Below are positions 47,100-57,285 of a stretch of DNA of 64,000 nt, one piece after another; the first letter of the stretch is position 1, and each line of letters starts with the position of its first letter. The translations under genes were made by a program, and so were the position numbers. The stretch is from Novosphingobium profundi (GTDB taxonomy: Bacteria > Pseudomonadota > Alphaproteobacteria > Sphingomonadales > Sphingomonadaceae). The stretch is from NCBI RefSeq assembly GCF_018491765.1, contig NZ_JABWCU010000012.1:124001-188000 (forward strand), in the 5' to 3' direction. Under the pieces are notes generated by a model that was given only the letters and a program-made list of their open reading frames with translations, made no database searches and had not been told where the DNA came from.

Positions 47100-48478
47100 T
47101 GCGCTCCGATGGCACCATTCTCGCCCGCGGCTTGAGCGATGGAGAGGATTTCCTGCTGAGCGCCGACGAACCGCTCGCGGGATTGCACTTGCGGTGCGGG
47201 GGCCAGTTGCCCGGCCCGATCGCGGTTCCCGAATTGCTCGAACTCGTACGCAAGGCACGGCGCTATGGTTTTCGCCTGGCGCGTGCGGTTTCGGCGCAGG
47301 ACGGATCCGAGATCGTCACGGCCTGGGTCGAAGCCGAGCCGCGCGACGGTTCGCAAGGATGTGAAATTCGTGTTCGCAACTGGCGAAGCGCTCCCCAGCC
47401 GGCCGAGGACTCGACGGCCAGCGAGGCGCGGCGTGCCACGACCGACCGGCATCTGGCGGAACTTTCGGCCCGGCTCGATGCTGGCCAGCGGGTTCTCGCA
47501 GTGGAGACCGACAATCCCGAATTGGGAGGCATCGCCGCGGCGATGGAAGCGGGCATCGGCCGGCCTTGGACTGACTTCCTTCCCCCCGAGAATGTGACCC
47601 ATCAACAGCCGCTGCACTGGAGGTTGCTGGATGGCACGCGCGTGATCGTCGCCGGTTCAACGCGGACCTTCCAGGTCCGGCTTATTCCCGCGATGCAACC
47701 CGGTTTCGATCCGGCGGGCTTCGAATTGCTGCTGCTCTCGGACGAGCCGCCGCCACGGCTTGGCCCAGTTGGCGCGGGCGCCTTGCCGACGAACCGGCGC
47801 GGCCTCGTCGGGCAGGAGCTTGCGCCCGTGCTTCGCCAACCGATCTCGCGTATCATCGCCAATGCCGAGACGATCCGCACCCGCATGGCGGGGCCATTGC
47901 CCGACGCCTACGCGGGTTACGCGAGCGAGATTTCGAGCGCGGGCCGGCTCCTTCTCGATCTGCTCGACGATCTTTCCGATCTCGAAGTCGTCGAGGCACG
48001 CGATTTCCAGACCGCACCCGACCAGATCGACCTCGGCGAGGTATCCCGTCAGGCGGCGGGCATTCTGAACGTGCGCGCCCGTGAAAAGGCGATCACGCTG
48101 CTCGCTCCGGGGGCGGACGCCAGTCTCGGCGCAATTGCCGAGTTTCGCAGGGTTCTCCAGATCCTGCTCAACCTGATCGGCAATGCGATCCGCTATTCCC
48201 CGCATGGGTCGCGGATCTGGATCGATCTGGAGCGGGCTGGAGCGATGGTTCGCGTCGTGGTGCGTGATGAAGGGCCGGGCTTGACCAGCGACCAGCAGGC
48301 GCGGGTCTTTGACAAGTTCGAACGGCTTGGGCGCTTTGGTGACGGGGGATCGGGCCTCGGTCTGTTCATTTCCCGCCGTCTGGCGCGCGCGATGGGCGGC
48401 GATCTTACCGTTGAGAGCGCCGAAGGCGAGGGCGCCCGCTTTATCCTTACGGTCCCGGCCGACCCGGACGCAATCTAG
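47099..48478 (+). CDS. Histidine-kinase-like protein without phosphoacceptor His
   Basis: 459-residue soluble protein. An N-terminal region of about 220 residues may hold degenerate PAS folds. A two-helix DHp-like segment (RGLVGQELAPVLRQPISRIIANAETI, 235-300) aligns with HELRTPL, but the His position is P243 (or Q239 with a gap), and no His occurs in the segment. The ATPase domain is complete: N box LNLIGNAIRYSP, G1 DEGPG, F box VFDKFERL, G2 GSGLGLF. It may bind or hydrolyse ATP and signal through contacts rather than phosphotransfer. It is coupled to the upstream gene; no response regulator is nearby. Confidence 0.8.
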   Translation: MRSDGTILARGLSDGEDFLLSADEPLAGLHLRCGGQLPGPIAVPELLELVRKARRYGFRLARAVSAQDGSEIVTAWVEAEPRDGSQGCEIRVRNWRSAPQPAEDSTASEARRATTDRHLAELSARLDAGQRVLAVETDNPELGGIAAAMEAGIGRPWTDFLPPENVTHQQPLHWRLLDGTRVIVAGSTRTFQVRLIPAMQPGFDPAGFELLLLSDEPPPRLGPVGAGALPTNRRGLVGQELAPVLRQPISRIIANAETIRTRMAGPLPDAYAGYASEISSAGRLLLDLLDDLSDLEVVEARDFQTAPDQIDLGEVSRQAAGILNVRAREKAITLLAPGADASLGAIAEFRRVLQILLNLIGNAIRYSPHGSRIWIDLERAGAMVRVVVRDEGPGLTSDQQARVFDKFERLGRFGDGGSGLGLFISRRLARAMGGDLTVESAEGEGARFILTVPADPDAI

Positions 48479-48588
48479 CCGCACCGGCGCGATTTCGCGT
48501 GTCCGTCAGGCAGGTGAATGGCTCCGCCTTGGCGCGGGAGGATGCGCTGCGCGTTCGTATCGAGCGCCTTTCAGATGCCTCCACAACG

Positions 48589-48615
48589 AAAAAGGCCCCC
48601 GCTTTCGCGAGGGCC
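48589..48615 (-). terminator. Intrinsic terminator of gltA
   Basis: On the minus strand GGCCCTCGC pairs with GCGGGGGCC (one mismatch) around GAAA and is followed by TTTTTCG. It lies 35 bases past the gltA stop. Confidence 0.85.
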
Positions 48616-48649
48616 GATTTCGTTCAGAAGCCCGTCAAGGGCTGCCTGA

Positions 48650-49933
48650 TCAACGCTTGCCGAGCGGCACGTAGTCGCGCTGCGTCGGGCCGGTGTAGAG
48701 CTGGCGCGGACGGCCGATGCGCTGGCCGGGATCCGAGATCATTTCGTTCCACTGCGCGACCCAGCCCACGGTGCGGGCGAGCGCGAAGAGCACGGTGAAC
48801 ATGTCGGTCGGGAAGCCGATCGCCGAAAGCACGACGCCCGAGTAGAAGTCGACATTCGGGAAGAGCTTCTTCTCGATGAAGTACGGATCGTTGAGCGCGA
48901 TTTCCTCGAGGCGCATGGCGGTCTCGAAGAGCGGATCGGTGACGTTGAGCGCTTCGAAGACTTCGCGGACGGTCGACTGCATGACGGTCGCGCGCGGGTC
49001 GTAGTTCTTGTAGACGCGGTGACCGAAGCCCATGAGACGGAACGGATCGTTCTTGTCCTTGGCACGTTCGATGTAGTGCGGAATGCGGTCCGGAGTGCCG
49101 ATTTCACGCAGCATGTTGAGGCAGGCTTCGTTCGCGCCGCCGTGGGCCGGGCCCCAGAGGCATGCGATGCCGGCCGCGATGCACGCGAAGGGGTTGGCAC
49201 CCGACGAACCGGCGAGGCGCACGGTCGAGGTCGACGCGTTCTGCTCATGGTCGGCGTGGAGGATGAAGATGCGGTCCATCGCCTTTTCGACGGCGGGGAT
49301 CACTTCGTATTCCTCGGCGGGAACGCCGAACGTCATGCGCAGGAAGTTGCCCGTGTACGACAGATTGTTGTCGGGGTAGAGCATGGGCTGGCCGACCGAG
49401 TACTTGTACGCGGCTGCCGCGATCGTCGGCATCTTGGCGATCAGGCGGTGGCTGGCGATCTTGCGCTGCTCGGGATCGGTGATGTCGGTCGAGTCGTGGT
49501 AGAACGCCGAAAGCGCACCGACGATACCGCACATGATCGCCATCGGGTGCGCGTCACGACGGAAACCCTGGTAGAAGTGACGCAGCTGCTCGTGGATCAT
49601 CGTGTGGCGGCTGATCGTGTATTCGAACTTCGAGAGTTCGTCCTGGCTCGGCAATTCACCGTTGAGCAGCAGGTAGCTGACTTCCATGAACGAGGAGCTC
49701 TCGGCGAGCTGGCCGATCGGATAGCCGCGGTGCAGCAGGACACCCTGGTCGCCGTCGATGTAGGTGAGCGCGGATTCGCAGCTCGCCGTCGAGGTAAACC
49801 CGGGGTCATAGGTGAACTTACCGGTCTGGCCGTAGAGCTTGCGGATGTCGATGACCTCCGGCCCAACGCTGCCCTTCAGGACGGGGTACTCGAAATCCGC
49901 GCCGTCCGCGCTCAGTTTAACCTGATCACCCAC
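48650..49933 (-). CDS. gltA: Citrate synthase (type II, hexameric form)
   Basis: 427 residues; condenses oxaloacetate and acetyl-CoA at the entry of the TCA cycle. Signature segments are [12 protein letters not shown] (catalytic His), [13 protein letters not shown] (second His) and [15 protein letters not shown] (catalytic Asp). Start is GTG 49933: AAGGAG lies nine bases upstream, and the N-terminus [19 protein letters not shown] fits homologues. It lies 13 bases downstream of gltX and shares its transcript. Confidence 0.96.
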   Translation of the reverse strand: MGDQVKLSADGADFEYPVLKGSVGPEVIDIRKLYGQTGKFTYDPGFTSTASCESALTYIDGDQGVLLHRGYPIGQLAESSSFMEVSYLLLNGELPSQDELSKFEYTISRHTMIHEQLRHFYQGFRRDAHPMAIMCGIVGALSAFYHDSTDITDPEQRKIASHRLIAKMPTIAAAAYKYSVGQPMLYPDNNLSYTGNFLRMTFGVPAEEYEVIPAVEKAMDRIFILHADHEQNASTSTVRLAGSSGANPFACIAAGIACLWGPAHGGANEACLNMLREIGTPDRIPHYIERAKDKNDPFRLMGFGHRVYKNYDPRATVMQSTVREVFEALNVTDPLFETAMRLEEIALNDPYFIEKKLFPNVDFYSGVVLSAIGFPTDMFTVLFALARTVGWVAQWNEMISDPGQRIGRPRQLYTGPTQRDYVPLGKR

Positions 49934-49946
49934 CAGTTCTTACTCC

Positions 49947-51416
49947 TTATGCTTGTGTCTCGGTCTCCTCCCCGGCCTGCGCAGCGATGCGCGCGAGACT
50001 TTCGTCCCGGCCCAGGAGTACCAATACGTCGAAAATCCCCGGCGAAGTCGTCTGACCCGTCAGGGCTGCCCGCAGCGGTTGTGCAAGCTTGCCGAGGCCC
50101 AGTTCGAGCTCTCCGGCCATTGCCTTAAGGCTGGCTTCCAGCGCCTCGAGGTTCCATTCGGAAACCGCGTTCAGTCGCTCATGAATTGCGGCCAGGCGCT
50201 CGCGCGCCTCGTCGGTCAGGAGCTTCTGTGCCTTCTCGGTCATATCGAGAGGGCGCTTGGCGAAAAGGAAGGCAGCGCCTTCTGCAAGTTCGTTGAGATC
50301 CTTGGCGCGGACCTTGAGTTCGGCCATCGCGCGCGCCAGCAGGTCCTTGTCCGCGTCCGCGTATCCGGCCGCGACAAGGCGCGGCAGCACGAGCTCGGCA
50401 AGATAGCTGTCGTCGGCTTCGCGCAGATAGTGGCCATTGAGATTGAGCAGCTTGGCGAGGTCGAAGCGCGAGGCGCCCTTATTGACGTTGACGATGTCGA
50501 ACCATTCGACCGCCTGGTCGCGGCTGATGATTTCCTCGTCGCCATGGCCCCAGCCAAGACGCAGCAGGTAGTTGAACACCGCGTCGGGAAGCAGGCCCAT
50601 CTCGTCGCGATAGGCATCGACGCCGAGCGCCCCGTGGCGCTTGGAAAGCTTGGCTCCGTCGGCGCCGTGAATCAGCGGGATATGCGCGTAGACCGGGTCG
50701 TCCCAGCCGCCCTCGATCGCGTTCATCGCGCGCAGGATGACGAGCTGGCGGAAGGCGTTGTTGATGTGGTCGTCGCCGCGGATGACGTGGGTCACGCCCA
50801 TGTCGCGGTCGTCGACGACGACGGCGAGCATGTAGGTGGGCGTGCCGTCCGACCGCAGGATCACGAAATCGTCGAGTTCGCGGTTCTGGACGGTGATTGC
50901 GCCCTGGACCTGATCCTCGATCGTCGTCTCGCCCTCACGCGGCGCCTTGATGCGCACGACATAGGCGTCGCCGTCCGGCCATGTCGATGCGTCCGCGTCG
51001 CGCCATTCGCTGTCGATGCGGAACGGGCGGCGCTCTTCCTGTGCCTTCTGGCGGCGTTCGGCGAGCTGCTCGCTGGTCAGGTAGCAGCGATAGGCGTGCC
51101 CGGCCTCAAGCAGTTGCGCCGCGACCTGGGCATGGCGGTCCGAGCGCGCGAACTGGAAGACGGGCTCTTCGTCCCCGGCCAGGCCCAGCCACGAGAGTCC
51201 GTCGAAGATGGCCCCGATCGCGGCGTCGGTCGAGCGAGCACGATCGGTGTCCTCGATGCGAAGCAGGTACTTGCCACCGTGGTGGCGCGCGAAAAGCCAG
51301 TTGAACAGCGCCGTTCGGGCACCACCGATGTGGAGGAAGCCGGTTGGCGAGGGGGCAAAGCGCGTAACGACGGCCTTCGTGCCGTTCGATCCGCTCGATG
51401 CACTACCACTTGCCAT
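49947..51416 (-). CDS. gltX: Glutamate--tRNA ligase
   Basis: 489-residue class I synthetase. HIGH motif: [22 protein letters not shown] motif: [10 protein letters not shown]. The C-terminal helical anticodon-binding domain is complete. I chose ATG 51416 (MASGSASS) because GGAAGG lies eight bases upstream; ATG 51422 and an ATG at 51437 are in frame. The region upstream is shared with the divergent comEC-like gene, whose start lies about 60 bases away. Confidence 0.95.
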   Translation of the reverse strand: MASGSASSGSNGTKAVVTRFAPSPTGFLHIGGARTALFNWLFARHHGGKYLLRIEDTDRARSTDAAIGAIFDGLSWLGLAGDEEPVFQFARSDRHAQVAAQLLEAGHAYRCYLTSEQLAERRQKAQEERRPFRIDSEWRDADASTWPDGDAYVVRIKAPREGETTIEDQVQGAITVQNRELDDFVILRSDGTPTYMLAVVVDDRDMGVTHVIRGDDHINNAFRQLVILRAMNAIEGGWDDPVYAHIPLIHGADGAKLSKRHGALGVDAYRDEMGLLPDAVFNYLLRLGWGHGDEEIISRDQAVEWFDIVNVNKGASRFDLAKLLNLNGHYLREADDSYLAELVLPRLVAAGYADADKDLLARAMAELKVRAKDLNELAEGAAFLFAKRPLDMTEKAQKLLTDEARERLAAIHERLNAVSEWNLEALEASLKAMAGELELGLGKLAQPLRAALTGQTTSPGIFDVLVLLGRDESLARIAAQAGEETETQA

Positions 51417-51478
51417 TTTCATCACCTTCCTGTCCAATTCCGGGGATGGCGCAAGAGGCCGTGATCCCCGGTGAATTC

Positions 51479-53728
51479 ATGAGCCCGGACCCTGCGTCCG
51501 GGGCCGCTGCACTGCGGCGTCGGCAATGGAACAGCGAACGCAACTTGTCGAGTGCTTTGGCGGCAATTGAAGGATTTCTTTCGCAATCGGGTCACGATCA
51601 TCTCCCGTGGCTTTGCGTAGCCTTCGGCGCTGGAATCGTGGCCTGGTTCGCGCTTCCCTTGCCGGCCTTCTGGATCGCGTTGATTTCGTTGTGCCTTGCA
51701 GCAAGCCTTGCGGCTCACGTCTTATGGCGGCGATTTGGTGTCTACGCGTACCTGTCGCAAGCTTTTTTTTGGATTCCCTTGCTGCTCGCGGCTGGGTGTG
51801 CCCTTATCTGGGCGCGTTCGGAGCTCGTCGGCACGGCGCCGATCGAGAGGCCGATCCTTGCGAGCCTGAGCGGGCGCGTGTTGTCGGTCGAGACGCAATC
51901 CGCGCTCGGGCGTCGTCGTCTGATTGTGGCGACGCGCGAACCCGGAACAGGCCGTGCGATCCGGATTCGGGTGAATTTGCCCGATCCTGTGGGTTTACAG
52001 GATGCTGTGCCCAAGCTCGCACCGGGCATGCTGGTGCGCTTTTCCGCCCGGCTCATGCCGCCCGCGCCTCCAATGTTGCCGGGGGGGTACAATTTCGCCC
52101 GTACGGCCTGGTTTTCCGGTCTCGCGGCCAGCGGCACGGTTACCGGGCGGATCGACGTGCTCGACGATACGCGCCGGGCAGGACGTGTCGCCGAGTTGCG
52201 GCAGCGGATCTCTGCACATGTGCTCGAGCGGGTGAATGGCCCCGGGGCGGGGATCGCGGCCGCGCTTGCCTCTGGCGAGAGAGGGGCAATCGACGCGCGG
52301 GATGACCAAGCCATGCGCGATTCCGGACTGGCTCACCTCCTCGCCATCAGCGGCCTGCATGTGAGCGCAGTCATCGGGCTTCTCTATGTCCTGACCCTGC
52401 GCGGGCTTGCACTTTGGCCCGCCCTGGCGCTGCGGGTTCGCCTGCCGATCGTCGCCGGCGGCTGCGGAGCCCTGGGCGGGATCGGCTATACCTTGATGAC
52501 CGGGGCGCAAGTGCCGACGGTCAGGTCTTGCATTGCGGCGCTCCTCGTCCTGCTTGCACTGGCGCTCGGGCGCGCACCGCTTTCGGTCCGGATGCTGACG
52601 GTCGCCGCGTTCGGCGTGCTGGCGCTGTGGCCCGAGACCATTACCGGACCAAGCTTCCAGATGAGCTTTGCCGCAGTCCTTGCGCTGGTTGCGCTCTCAT
52701 CGAGCGCTTGGATGCACCGTTTCCTCGCTTCGAGGGACGAAGGCGTCATCCTTCGGGTCCTGCGCTGGTTGGCCTTGCTGATGCTCTCGGGGCTGGTGAT
52801 CGAGCTGGCACTGATGCCGATTGCCTTGTTTCATTTCCACCGCGCAGGGATCTATGGTTCGCTTGCCAACCTCGTCGCGATCCCGATGACGACCTTCGTG
52901 ATCATGCCTGGCCTCGTCTTCGCCCTCGCGGCCGATCTCGTAGGCCTTGGTGCGCCGCTTTGGTGGACCGTCGGGCGTGCGATCGAGATCATCCTCGCGA
53001 TCGCGCACTGGGTTTCCGCGCGGCCCGGTGCCGTCACCGTCTTGCCAAGCCAGGGGGGGGCGGTGTTCGCGCTCTTCGTTGCCGGTGGCCTCTGGTTGGG
53101 GCTCTGGACCGGTCGAATCCGCATGCTGGGGCTGATACCGGCTGCGCTCGGCACCTTCAGTCTCGCCCAGCTTGAGCCCCCGGACCTGTTGATCGCGGGC
53201 GATGGCCGCAATGTCGGTATCGTGACGCAGGTGGATGGCGAGCCATCGCTAGCGTTGTTGCGGCCCAGCCGAAGCGATTACGTGCGGGAGAACTTCCTCG
53301 AGCTGGCGGGGTTGCGCGGAGAGGCCGGAGACCTCGGCGAGCACGCTGACGCACGATGCTCGCTCGATTTCTGCACGTTTGCGCTCGAGCGCGATGGCCA
53401 AACCTGGACGATCCTGCTTTCCCGGACCCGCGACCCGGTATCCGAGAGGGAACTTGCGGCCGCCTGCGACCGCGCCGACATCGTGATTGCCGACCGCTGG
53501 TTGCCGCGCAGTTGCCGTCCACGCTGGCTGAAGGCCGATCGCAGGCTGCTGAGCGGGACAGGCGGTCTCAGCGTCTATCTTGCGGCCGGGCGCGTGACGA
53601 GCGTAGCACAGGGGGAAGGCGAACACGGGTGGTGGCGATCAGCTCGTCCGCCTTCGGAGCTCACCGAGGTGGCTGCGCCCGCCTTGTCCGATATGGCAGG
53701 ACGGCTACCCGCCGAGGTTCAGTGGTAA
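51479..53728 (+). CDS. ComEC/Rec2 family membrane protein
   Basis: About 749 residues. It has an N-terminal DUF4131-like part with two or three helices and an OB-like fold ([20 protein letters not shown]), then the competence domain with the signature [21 protein letters not shown] and around eight helices. ComEC forms the channel for incoming single-stranded DNA during transformation. The C-terminal 150 residues do not contain the HxHxDH motif of the metallo-beta-lactamase domain usual in ComEC. ATG 51479 has GGTG seven bases upstream; ATG 51446 is an alternative. It converges on lexA and overlaps its end by ten bases. Confidence 0.88.
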   Translation: MSPDPASGAAALRRRQWNSERNLSSALAAIEGFLSQSGHDHLPWLCVAFGAGIVAWFALPLPAFWIALISLCLAASLAAHVLWRRFGVYAYLSQAFFWIPLLLAAGCALIWARSELVGTAPIERPILASLSGRVLSVETQSALGRRRLIVATREPGTGRAIRIRVNLPDPVGLQDAVPKLAPGMLVRFSARLMPPAPPMLPGGYNFARTAWFSGLAASGTVTGRIDVLDDTRRAGRVAELRQRISAHVLERVNGPGAGIAAALASGERGAIDARDDQAMRDSGLAHLLAISGLHVSAVIGLLYVLTLRGLALWPALALRVRLPIVAGGCGALGGIGYTLMTGAQVPTVRSCIAALLVLLALALGRAPLSVRMLTVAAFGVLALWPETITGPSFQMSFAAVLALVALSSSAWMHRFLASRDEGVILRVLRWLALLMLSGLVIELALMPIALFHFHRAGIYGSLANLVAIPMTTFVIMPGLVFALAADLVGLGAPLWWTVGRAIEIILAIAHWVSARPGAVTVLPSQGGAVFALFVAGGLWLGLWTGRIRMLGLIPAALGTFSLAQLEPPDLLIAGDGRNVGIVTQVDGEPSLALLRPSRSDYVRENFLELAGLRGEAGDLGEHADARCSLDFCTFALERDGQTWTILLSRTRDPVSERELAAACDRADIVIADRWLPRSCRPRWLKADRRLLSGTGGLSVYLAAGRVTSVAQGEGEHGWWRSARPPSELTEVAAPALSDMAGRLPAEVQW

Positions 53729-54405
53729 CGGCGCAGCAAGCCTGCGAGCTTGCCCTGGACCTCGACTTCGTCCGGCCCGTAGATCTGAGGTTCGTAGGCG
53801 GCATTGGCCGGGTCGAGTCGGATCATACCTCCCTCGCGGCGCAGGAATTTCAGGGTCGCTTCCTCACCACGGATGAGGGCCACGATGATTTCGCCATCGC
53901 GTGCCGTCCCCGTGCGCTTCACCAGCGCGAAATCGCCATCGAGGATGCCAGCTTCGACCATCGAGTCGCCCGAAACCTCGAGGGCGTAATGTTCGCCCGA
54001 GCCCAGGAGAGCAGCTGGCACGGGGAGCATCGCCTGTCCTTCCAGTGCCTCGATCGGGACGCCCGCAGCGATCCGGCCGTGAAGCGGGATTTCGACGACA
54101 TCGTTGGCAGGCATGGGAAGCGAGCGCGAAGCCGGAACGGCGCTCGCAGGTTCGCTGGTTTGCGAGCCTGGCGCCGAGGAGGAGGGGCCATCTTCGGCGC
54201 GGCGCAGGACTTCGAGAGCGCGGGCACGGTTGGGCAGGCGCCGGATGAAGCCGCGTTCCTCGAGCGCCGAGATCAGGCGATGGACCCCCGACTTGGACTT
54301 GAGGTCGAGCGCTTCCTTCATCTCTTCGAAGCTGGGCGAGATGCCGGTGTCGTCAAGCCGGGTCTGGATGAACCGGAGCAATTCATGCTGCTTGCGGGTC
54401 AACAT
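53719..54405 (-). CDS. lexA: SOS repressor LexA
   Basis: 228 residues. The N-terminal winged helix ([13 protein letters not shown] ... [34 protein letters not shown]) binds the SOS box. The self-cleavage site is A114-G115 (HGRIAAGVP), and the catalytic dyad is S148 ([11 protein letters not shown]) and K186 (EATLKFL). ATG 54405 is preceded by GAAGG; a frame extension to 54465 is not LexA-like. An SOS box lies 86-100 bases upstream. It overlaps the convergent comEC gene by ten bases. Confidence 0.97.
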   Translation of the reverse strand: MLTRKQHELLRFIQTRLDDTGISPSFEEMKEALDLKSKSGVHRLISALEERGFIRRLPNRARALEVLRRAEDGPSSSAPGSQTSEPASAVPASRSLPMPANDVVEIPLHGRIAAGVPIEALEGQAMLPVPAALLGSGEHYALEVSGDSMVEAGILDGDFALVKRTGTARDGEIIVALIRGEEATLKFLRREGGMIRLDPANAAYEPQIYGPDEVEVQGKLAGLLRRYH

Positions 54406-54476
54406 CGTCGCTGCCTTCTTTCTTGCGCCTGCCGAAGCCCGAACAAGGAAGAGTTCGGCCTTCAACGGTTTTCAGG

Positions 54477-54505
54477 AATGTTCCAATCGTGAACATTGCA
54501 AGAAC
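54477..54505 (-). promoter_or_regulatory. LexA operator (alphaproteobacterial SOS box) with extra half-site
   Basis: On the minus strand GTTCTTGCAATGTTC (54491-54505) is an exact GTTC-N7-GTTC box, the form used by alphaproteobacterial LexA. A third half-site of opposite orientation follows at the same 7-base spacing: plus-strand AATGTTC (54477-54483) and GAACATT (54491-54497) make a perfect 7+7 inverted repeat. The three half-sites are 11 bases apart, on one face of the helix. It sits between moeA's end and the lexA start and implies autoregulation. Confidence 0.9.
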
Positions 54506-54529
54506 AATTAAGCAACGAAAATACACCCG

Positions 54530-55768
54530 TCAAGCGATACCACCATTTCCGAGCGGGTAAACGCGAACCGCCCCGCCAGCTGCGAGCAATGCGCTGTTCG
54601 CGGGGCGATCTATGAGCACGTTGCTGGCCGCCAGGGCCGCGAGAGCGCCGCTGTCCTGGGTCTTCGCGGTCTCTACCCTTTCGCCATTCCAGATGCCGCG
54701 CAGGAACTCGCGGCGCGGACCGGTGGGGGGCAGTTCGTTGGCGAGCAGGGTGGTCACGGCGAGCGGGAGTGGCCTTGCCGCACCGAGTAATGCGCGCAGC
54801 AGCGGCAGCAGGAAATGGTAGCCGGTCACCAGCGCCGAGACCGGATTTCCCGGCAGGCCGACGATGACCTGCCGGCGTTGGCTGCGCTGGCGCGTCGCGA
54901 CGAGGAGCGGCTTGCCGGGTTTGATGGCGATGCGCCAGAAGTCGATCGTCGCACCCCATTCCGCGAGGGCTGGCCGGATGAGATCGTGATCGCCCACAGA
55001 GGCGCCGCCGCTGGTGACGATGACGTCGGCATGCGCGGCCTGTTCGAAGGCGTTCAGCAGTGCTTCAAGCGTGTCGGCGACCGGGCCGATCCGCGTCACC
55101 GGAACCGCGAGATCGGCCACCATCGCCTCGAGCATGGCGCCGTTGCTCGCGGGGATCTGGTGGCGCTCGCAGGTTTCGGGATCGGCGGAAAGCTCGTCGC
55201 CGCTGTCGATGATGGCAACGTGCGGGCATCGGAATACCGGCAAATGCTTGTGGCCGGCCGAAACCGCGAGCGCGATCTGAGCGGGGCCGATCCGCGTGCC
55301 GGCGGGAAGGATTTCACGTCCGTCGACGAAATCGGCGCCGGCGCGGCGTACGTGACGATCCTGGGGGCTCGGCGCGGTTCCAGTGAGACGCAGCGCATTG
55401 CCGTCGCGGGCCATGTCTTCCTGGACGATGACCGCGGCGGCATTGTCGGGCAGGAGCGCGCCGGTCGAGATGCGCACGGCCTCTCCGGCGCTCAGCGATC
55501 CGGAGTAAGGGTGACCGGCGGCGCTTTCGCCAATGATGCGCCACGGTCCAGCGAGATCGCTGTCGTACACCGCGTAGCCGTCCATCGCCGAGAGGTGCGC
55601 AGCGGGCTGCGTGCGGCGCGCCGTGAGCGGCTCGGCAAGGTAGCGCCCGATCGCGCCCGCCATATCGACATGTTCGCGCGGCATCGGGTCGGCGAGCGCG
55701 AAGAGGCGGGCCTGGGCGACCTCGAGCGGGATGGGCGACGCCTTCGCGGGAGCTTCCGTGGTGTTCAT
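54530..55768 (-). CDS. moeA: Molybdopterin molybdenumtransferase
   Basis: 412 residues; inserts molybdate into adenylylated molybdopterin in the last step of molybdenum cofactor synthesis. Motifs: [29 protein letters not shown], the MoCF-binding segments [27 protein letters not shown] and [13 protein letters not shown] 55768 overlaps the moaC stop as ATGA. It is the last gene of the operon that begins at ppiD. No terminator is obvious before lexA's control region. Confidence 0.96.
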   Translation of the reverse strand: MNTTEAPAKASPIPLEVAQARLFALADPMPREHVDMAGAIGRYLAEPLTARRTQPAAHLSAMDGYAVYDSDLAGPWRIIGESAAGHPYSGSLSAGEAVRISTGALLPDNAAAVIVQEDMARDGNALRLTGTAPSPQDRHVRRAGADFVDGREILPAGTRIGPAQIALAVSAGHKHLPVFRCPHVAIIDSGDELSADPETCERHQIPASNGAMLEAMVADLAVPVTRIGPVADTLEALLNAFEQAAHADVIVTSGGASVGDHDLIRPALAEWGATIDFWRIAIKPGKPLLVATRQRSQRRQVIVGLPGNPVSALVTGYHFLLPLLRALLGAARPLPLAVTTLLANELPPTGPRREFLRGIWNGERVETAKTQDSGALAALAASNVLIDRPANSALLAAGGAVRVYPLGNGGIA

Positions 55769-56262
55769 GCCCAGTCGCTGGCCTTCCAGTGCCCCGACTT
55801 GCCGCCCTGCTTCTCGACGAGACGAATGTCGGAGATGACCATGCCTTTGTCGAGCGCCTTGGCCATGTCGTAGATCGTCACCAACGCGATCGAGACGGCG
55901 GTGATCGCCTCCATTTCGACTCCGGTCCTGCCCGTCACGGCGGCCGTCGCGCTGGCGCGGATCGCGCCGGTGAATTCCTGTTCGTCCTCGAAGGCGAAAT
56001 CGAGGTTCACCGCGTCGATCGCCAATGCGTGGCACATCGGGATGAGCTCGGAAGTCTTCTTTGCGGCCATGATGCCGGCGATGCGTGCGGTTCCCAGTAC
56101 GTCACCCTTGGGGGCATTGCCGGCCTTGATCGCGGCGAGCGCTTCGGCGGTCATCGTGATCGTGCCCGAGGCGACGGCGAGGCGGCGCGTCTCGGCCTTT
56201 TCGCCGACATCGACCATGCGGGCGGTTCCGTCCGTGTCGATGTGGGTGAGGGAGGTGCTCAA
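55765..56262 (-). CDS. moaC: Cyclic pyranopterin monophosphate synthase
   Basis: 165 residues; converts the MoaA product to cPMP in molybdenum cofactor synthesis. Conserved regions are [32 protein letters not shown] and [28 protein letters not shown]. The start is TTG 56262, with a perfect AAAGGAG seven bases upstream; reading further to 56325 would run through that site. A 174-base leader separates it from trpC, long for this compact operon. Confidence 0.95.
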   Translation of the reverse strand: MSTSLTHIDTDGTARMVDVGEKAETRRLAVASGTITMTAEALAAIKAGNAPKGDVLGTARIAGIMAAKKTSELIPMCHALAIDAVNLDFAFEDEQEFTGAIRASATAAVTGRTGVEMEAITAVSIALVTIYDMAKALDKGMVISDIRLVEKQGGKSGHWKASDWA

Positions 56263-56436
56263 GCCGGGGCTCCTTTGGCGCAAGGTTGCAGTCAGATCGT
56301 CGCAGTTCGGGAAAGAACTCGTCACCCTCTTTCCGTCTGCGCTCTATGCGCAAAGGCCAAAGGGAACGGGCGATTAGGGATCACGCGCGGCGATGGTGCA
56401 ACCTTTGCAGATCGGCCACGTGCAGGACAGCCCTTT
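56263..56436 (-). promoter_or_regulatory. Candidate structured leader RNA upstream of moaC
   Basis: The untranslated stretch between trpC and moaC has an outer stem in which TGCAACCTTTGC (56397-56408) can pair with GCAAGGTTGCA (56280-56290, one bulge), four bases upstream of the moaC ribosome-binding site. Enclosed are two more hairpins, AGTTC/GAACT (56304-56319) and TGCGC/GCGCA (56338-56352). This closed multibranch layout next to a ribosome-binding site is typical of riboswitches. Molybdenum-cofactor riboswitches are known upstream of moa genes, but I cannot match this to that consensus by eye. Confidence 0.45.
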
Positions 56437-57228
56437 TCAGGCGCCGGTGAGAAGCGCGCGGGTGGCCGCTTCGACGTCGGCCTCGCGCATCAGGCTTTCG
56501 CCGACGAGGAAAGTGCGCGCGCCGCAGGTGGAGAGGCGCACCAGATCCTCGTGCCGGTTGATCCCGCTCTCGGAGACAAGAAGCGCGCCCTCGGGCGCCA
56601 AAGGCGCGAGGCGTTCGGTGATGCCGATGTCGGTGACGAAGCGCTTGAGGTCTCGATTGTTGACGCCAATAAGTCTTGATTTCAAGAGGCTTGCGCGTTC
56701 CATTTCAAGTTCGTTGTGAACTTCGACAAGGCAATCCATGCCACGTTCGTGCGCCGCGGCCTCGATCTCGGCCATTTGCACGTCGTCGAGCGCGGCGACG
56801 ATGATGAGGATCGCGTCGGCTCCGATCGCACGCGCTTCGGCCACCTGCCAGGGGTCGATCATGAAGTCCTTGCGGATCACCGGCAGCGCCACGGCGGCGC
56901 GCGCGGCGACCAGGAAATCCTCGTGACCCTGGAAGTAGGGCGCGTCGGTCAGGATCGAGAGGCAGGCCGCGCCGCCCTTTTCGTAAGCCATGGCGTGCTC
57001 GGCCGGGTGGAAATCGGGTCGGATCAGGCCTTTGGACGGACTTGCCTTCTTGATTTCGGCGATCAGCGCGAAGCCGTCGGCAGCTTTCGCCCGCAGCGCC
57101 GCCTCGAAGCCGCGCGGGGCGCTCTGGAACGAGGCCTGCGCGTCGAGCTCGGAAAGCGTCGAGAGGGTCTTACGCACCGCGACTTCGCCGCGTTTGGTCT
57201 CACAGATTTCGGTCAGCTTGTCGGACAT
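56437..57228 (-). CDS. trpC: Indole-3-glycerol-phosphate synthase
   Basis: 263-residue TIM barrel, monofunctional (no PRAI domain). Closes the indole ring in tryptophan synthesis. Signatures: [16 protein letters not shown] with catalytic lysines, [26 protein letters not shown], and LLVSESGI. I start at ATG 57228 ([16 protein letters not shown]); the ATG at 57270 would add 14 residues. It is 57 bases downstream of trpD. Confidence 0.96.
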   Translation of the reverse strand: MSDKLTEICETKRGEVAVRKTLSTLSELDAQASFQSAPRGFEAALRAKAADGFALIAEIKKASPSKGLIRPDFHPAEHAMAYEKGGAACLSILTDAPYFQGHEDFLVAARAAVALPVIRKDFMIDPWQVAEARAIGADAILIIVAALDDVQMAEIEAAAHERGMDCLVEVHNELEMERASLLKSRLIGVNNRDLKRFVTDIGITERLAPLAPEGALLVSESGINRHEDLVRLSTCGARTFLVGESLMREADVEAATRALLTGA

Positions 57229-57285
57229 CGTCTTCTCTTCGTGATGGGGCGGGATGGGGTTTGTGCCCACGGACGCCCGGCGCGA

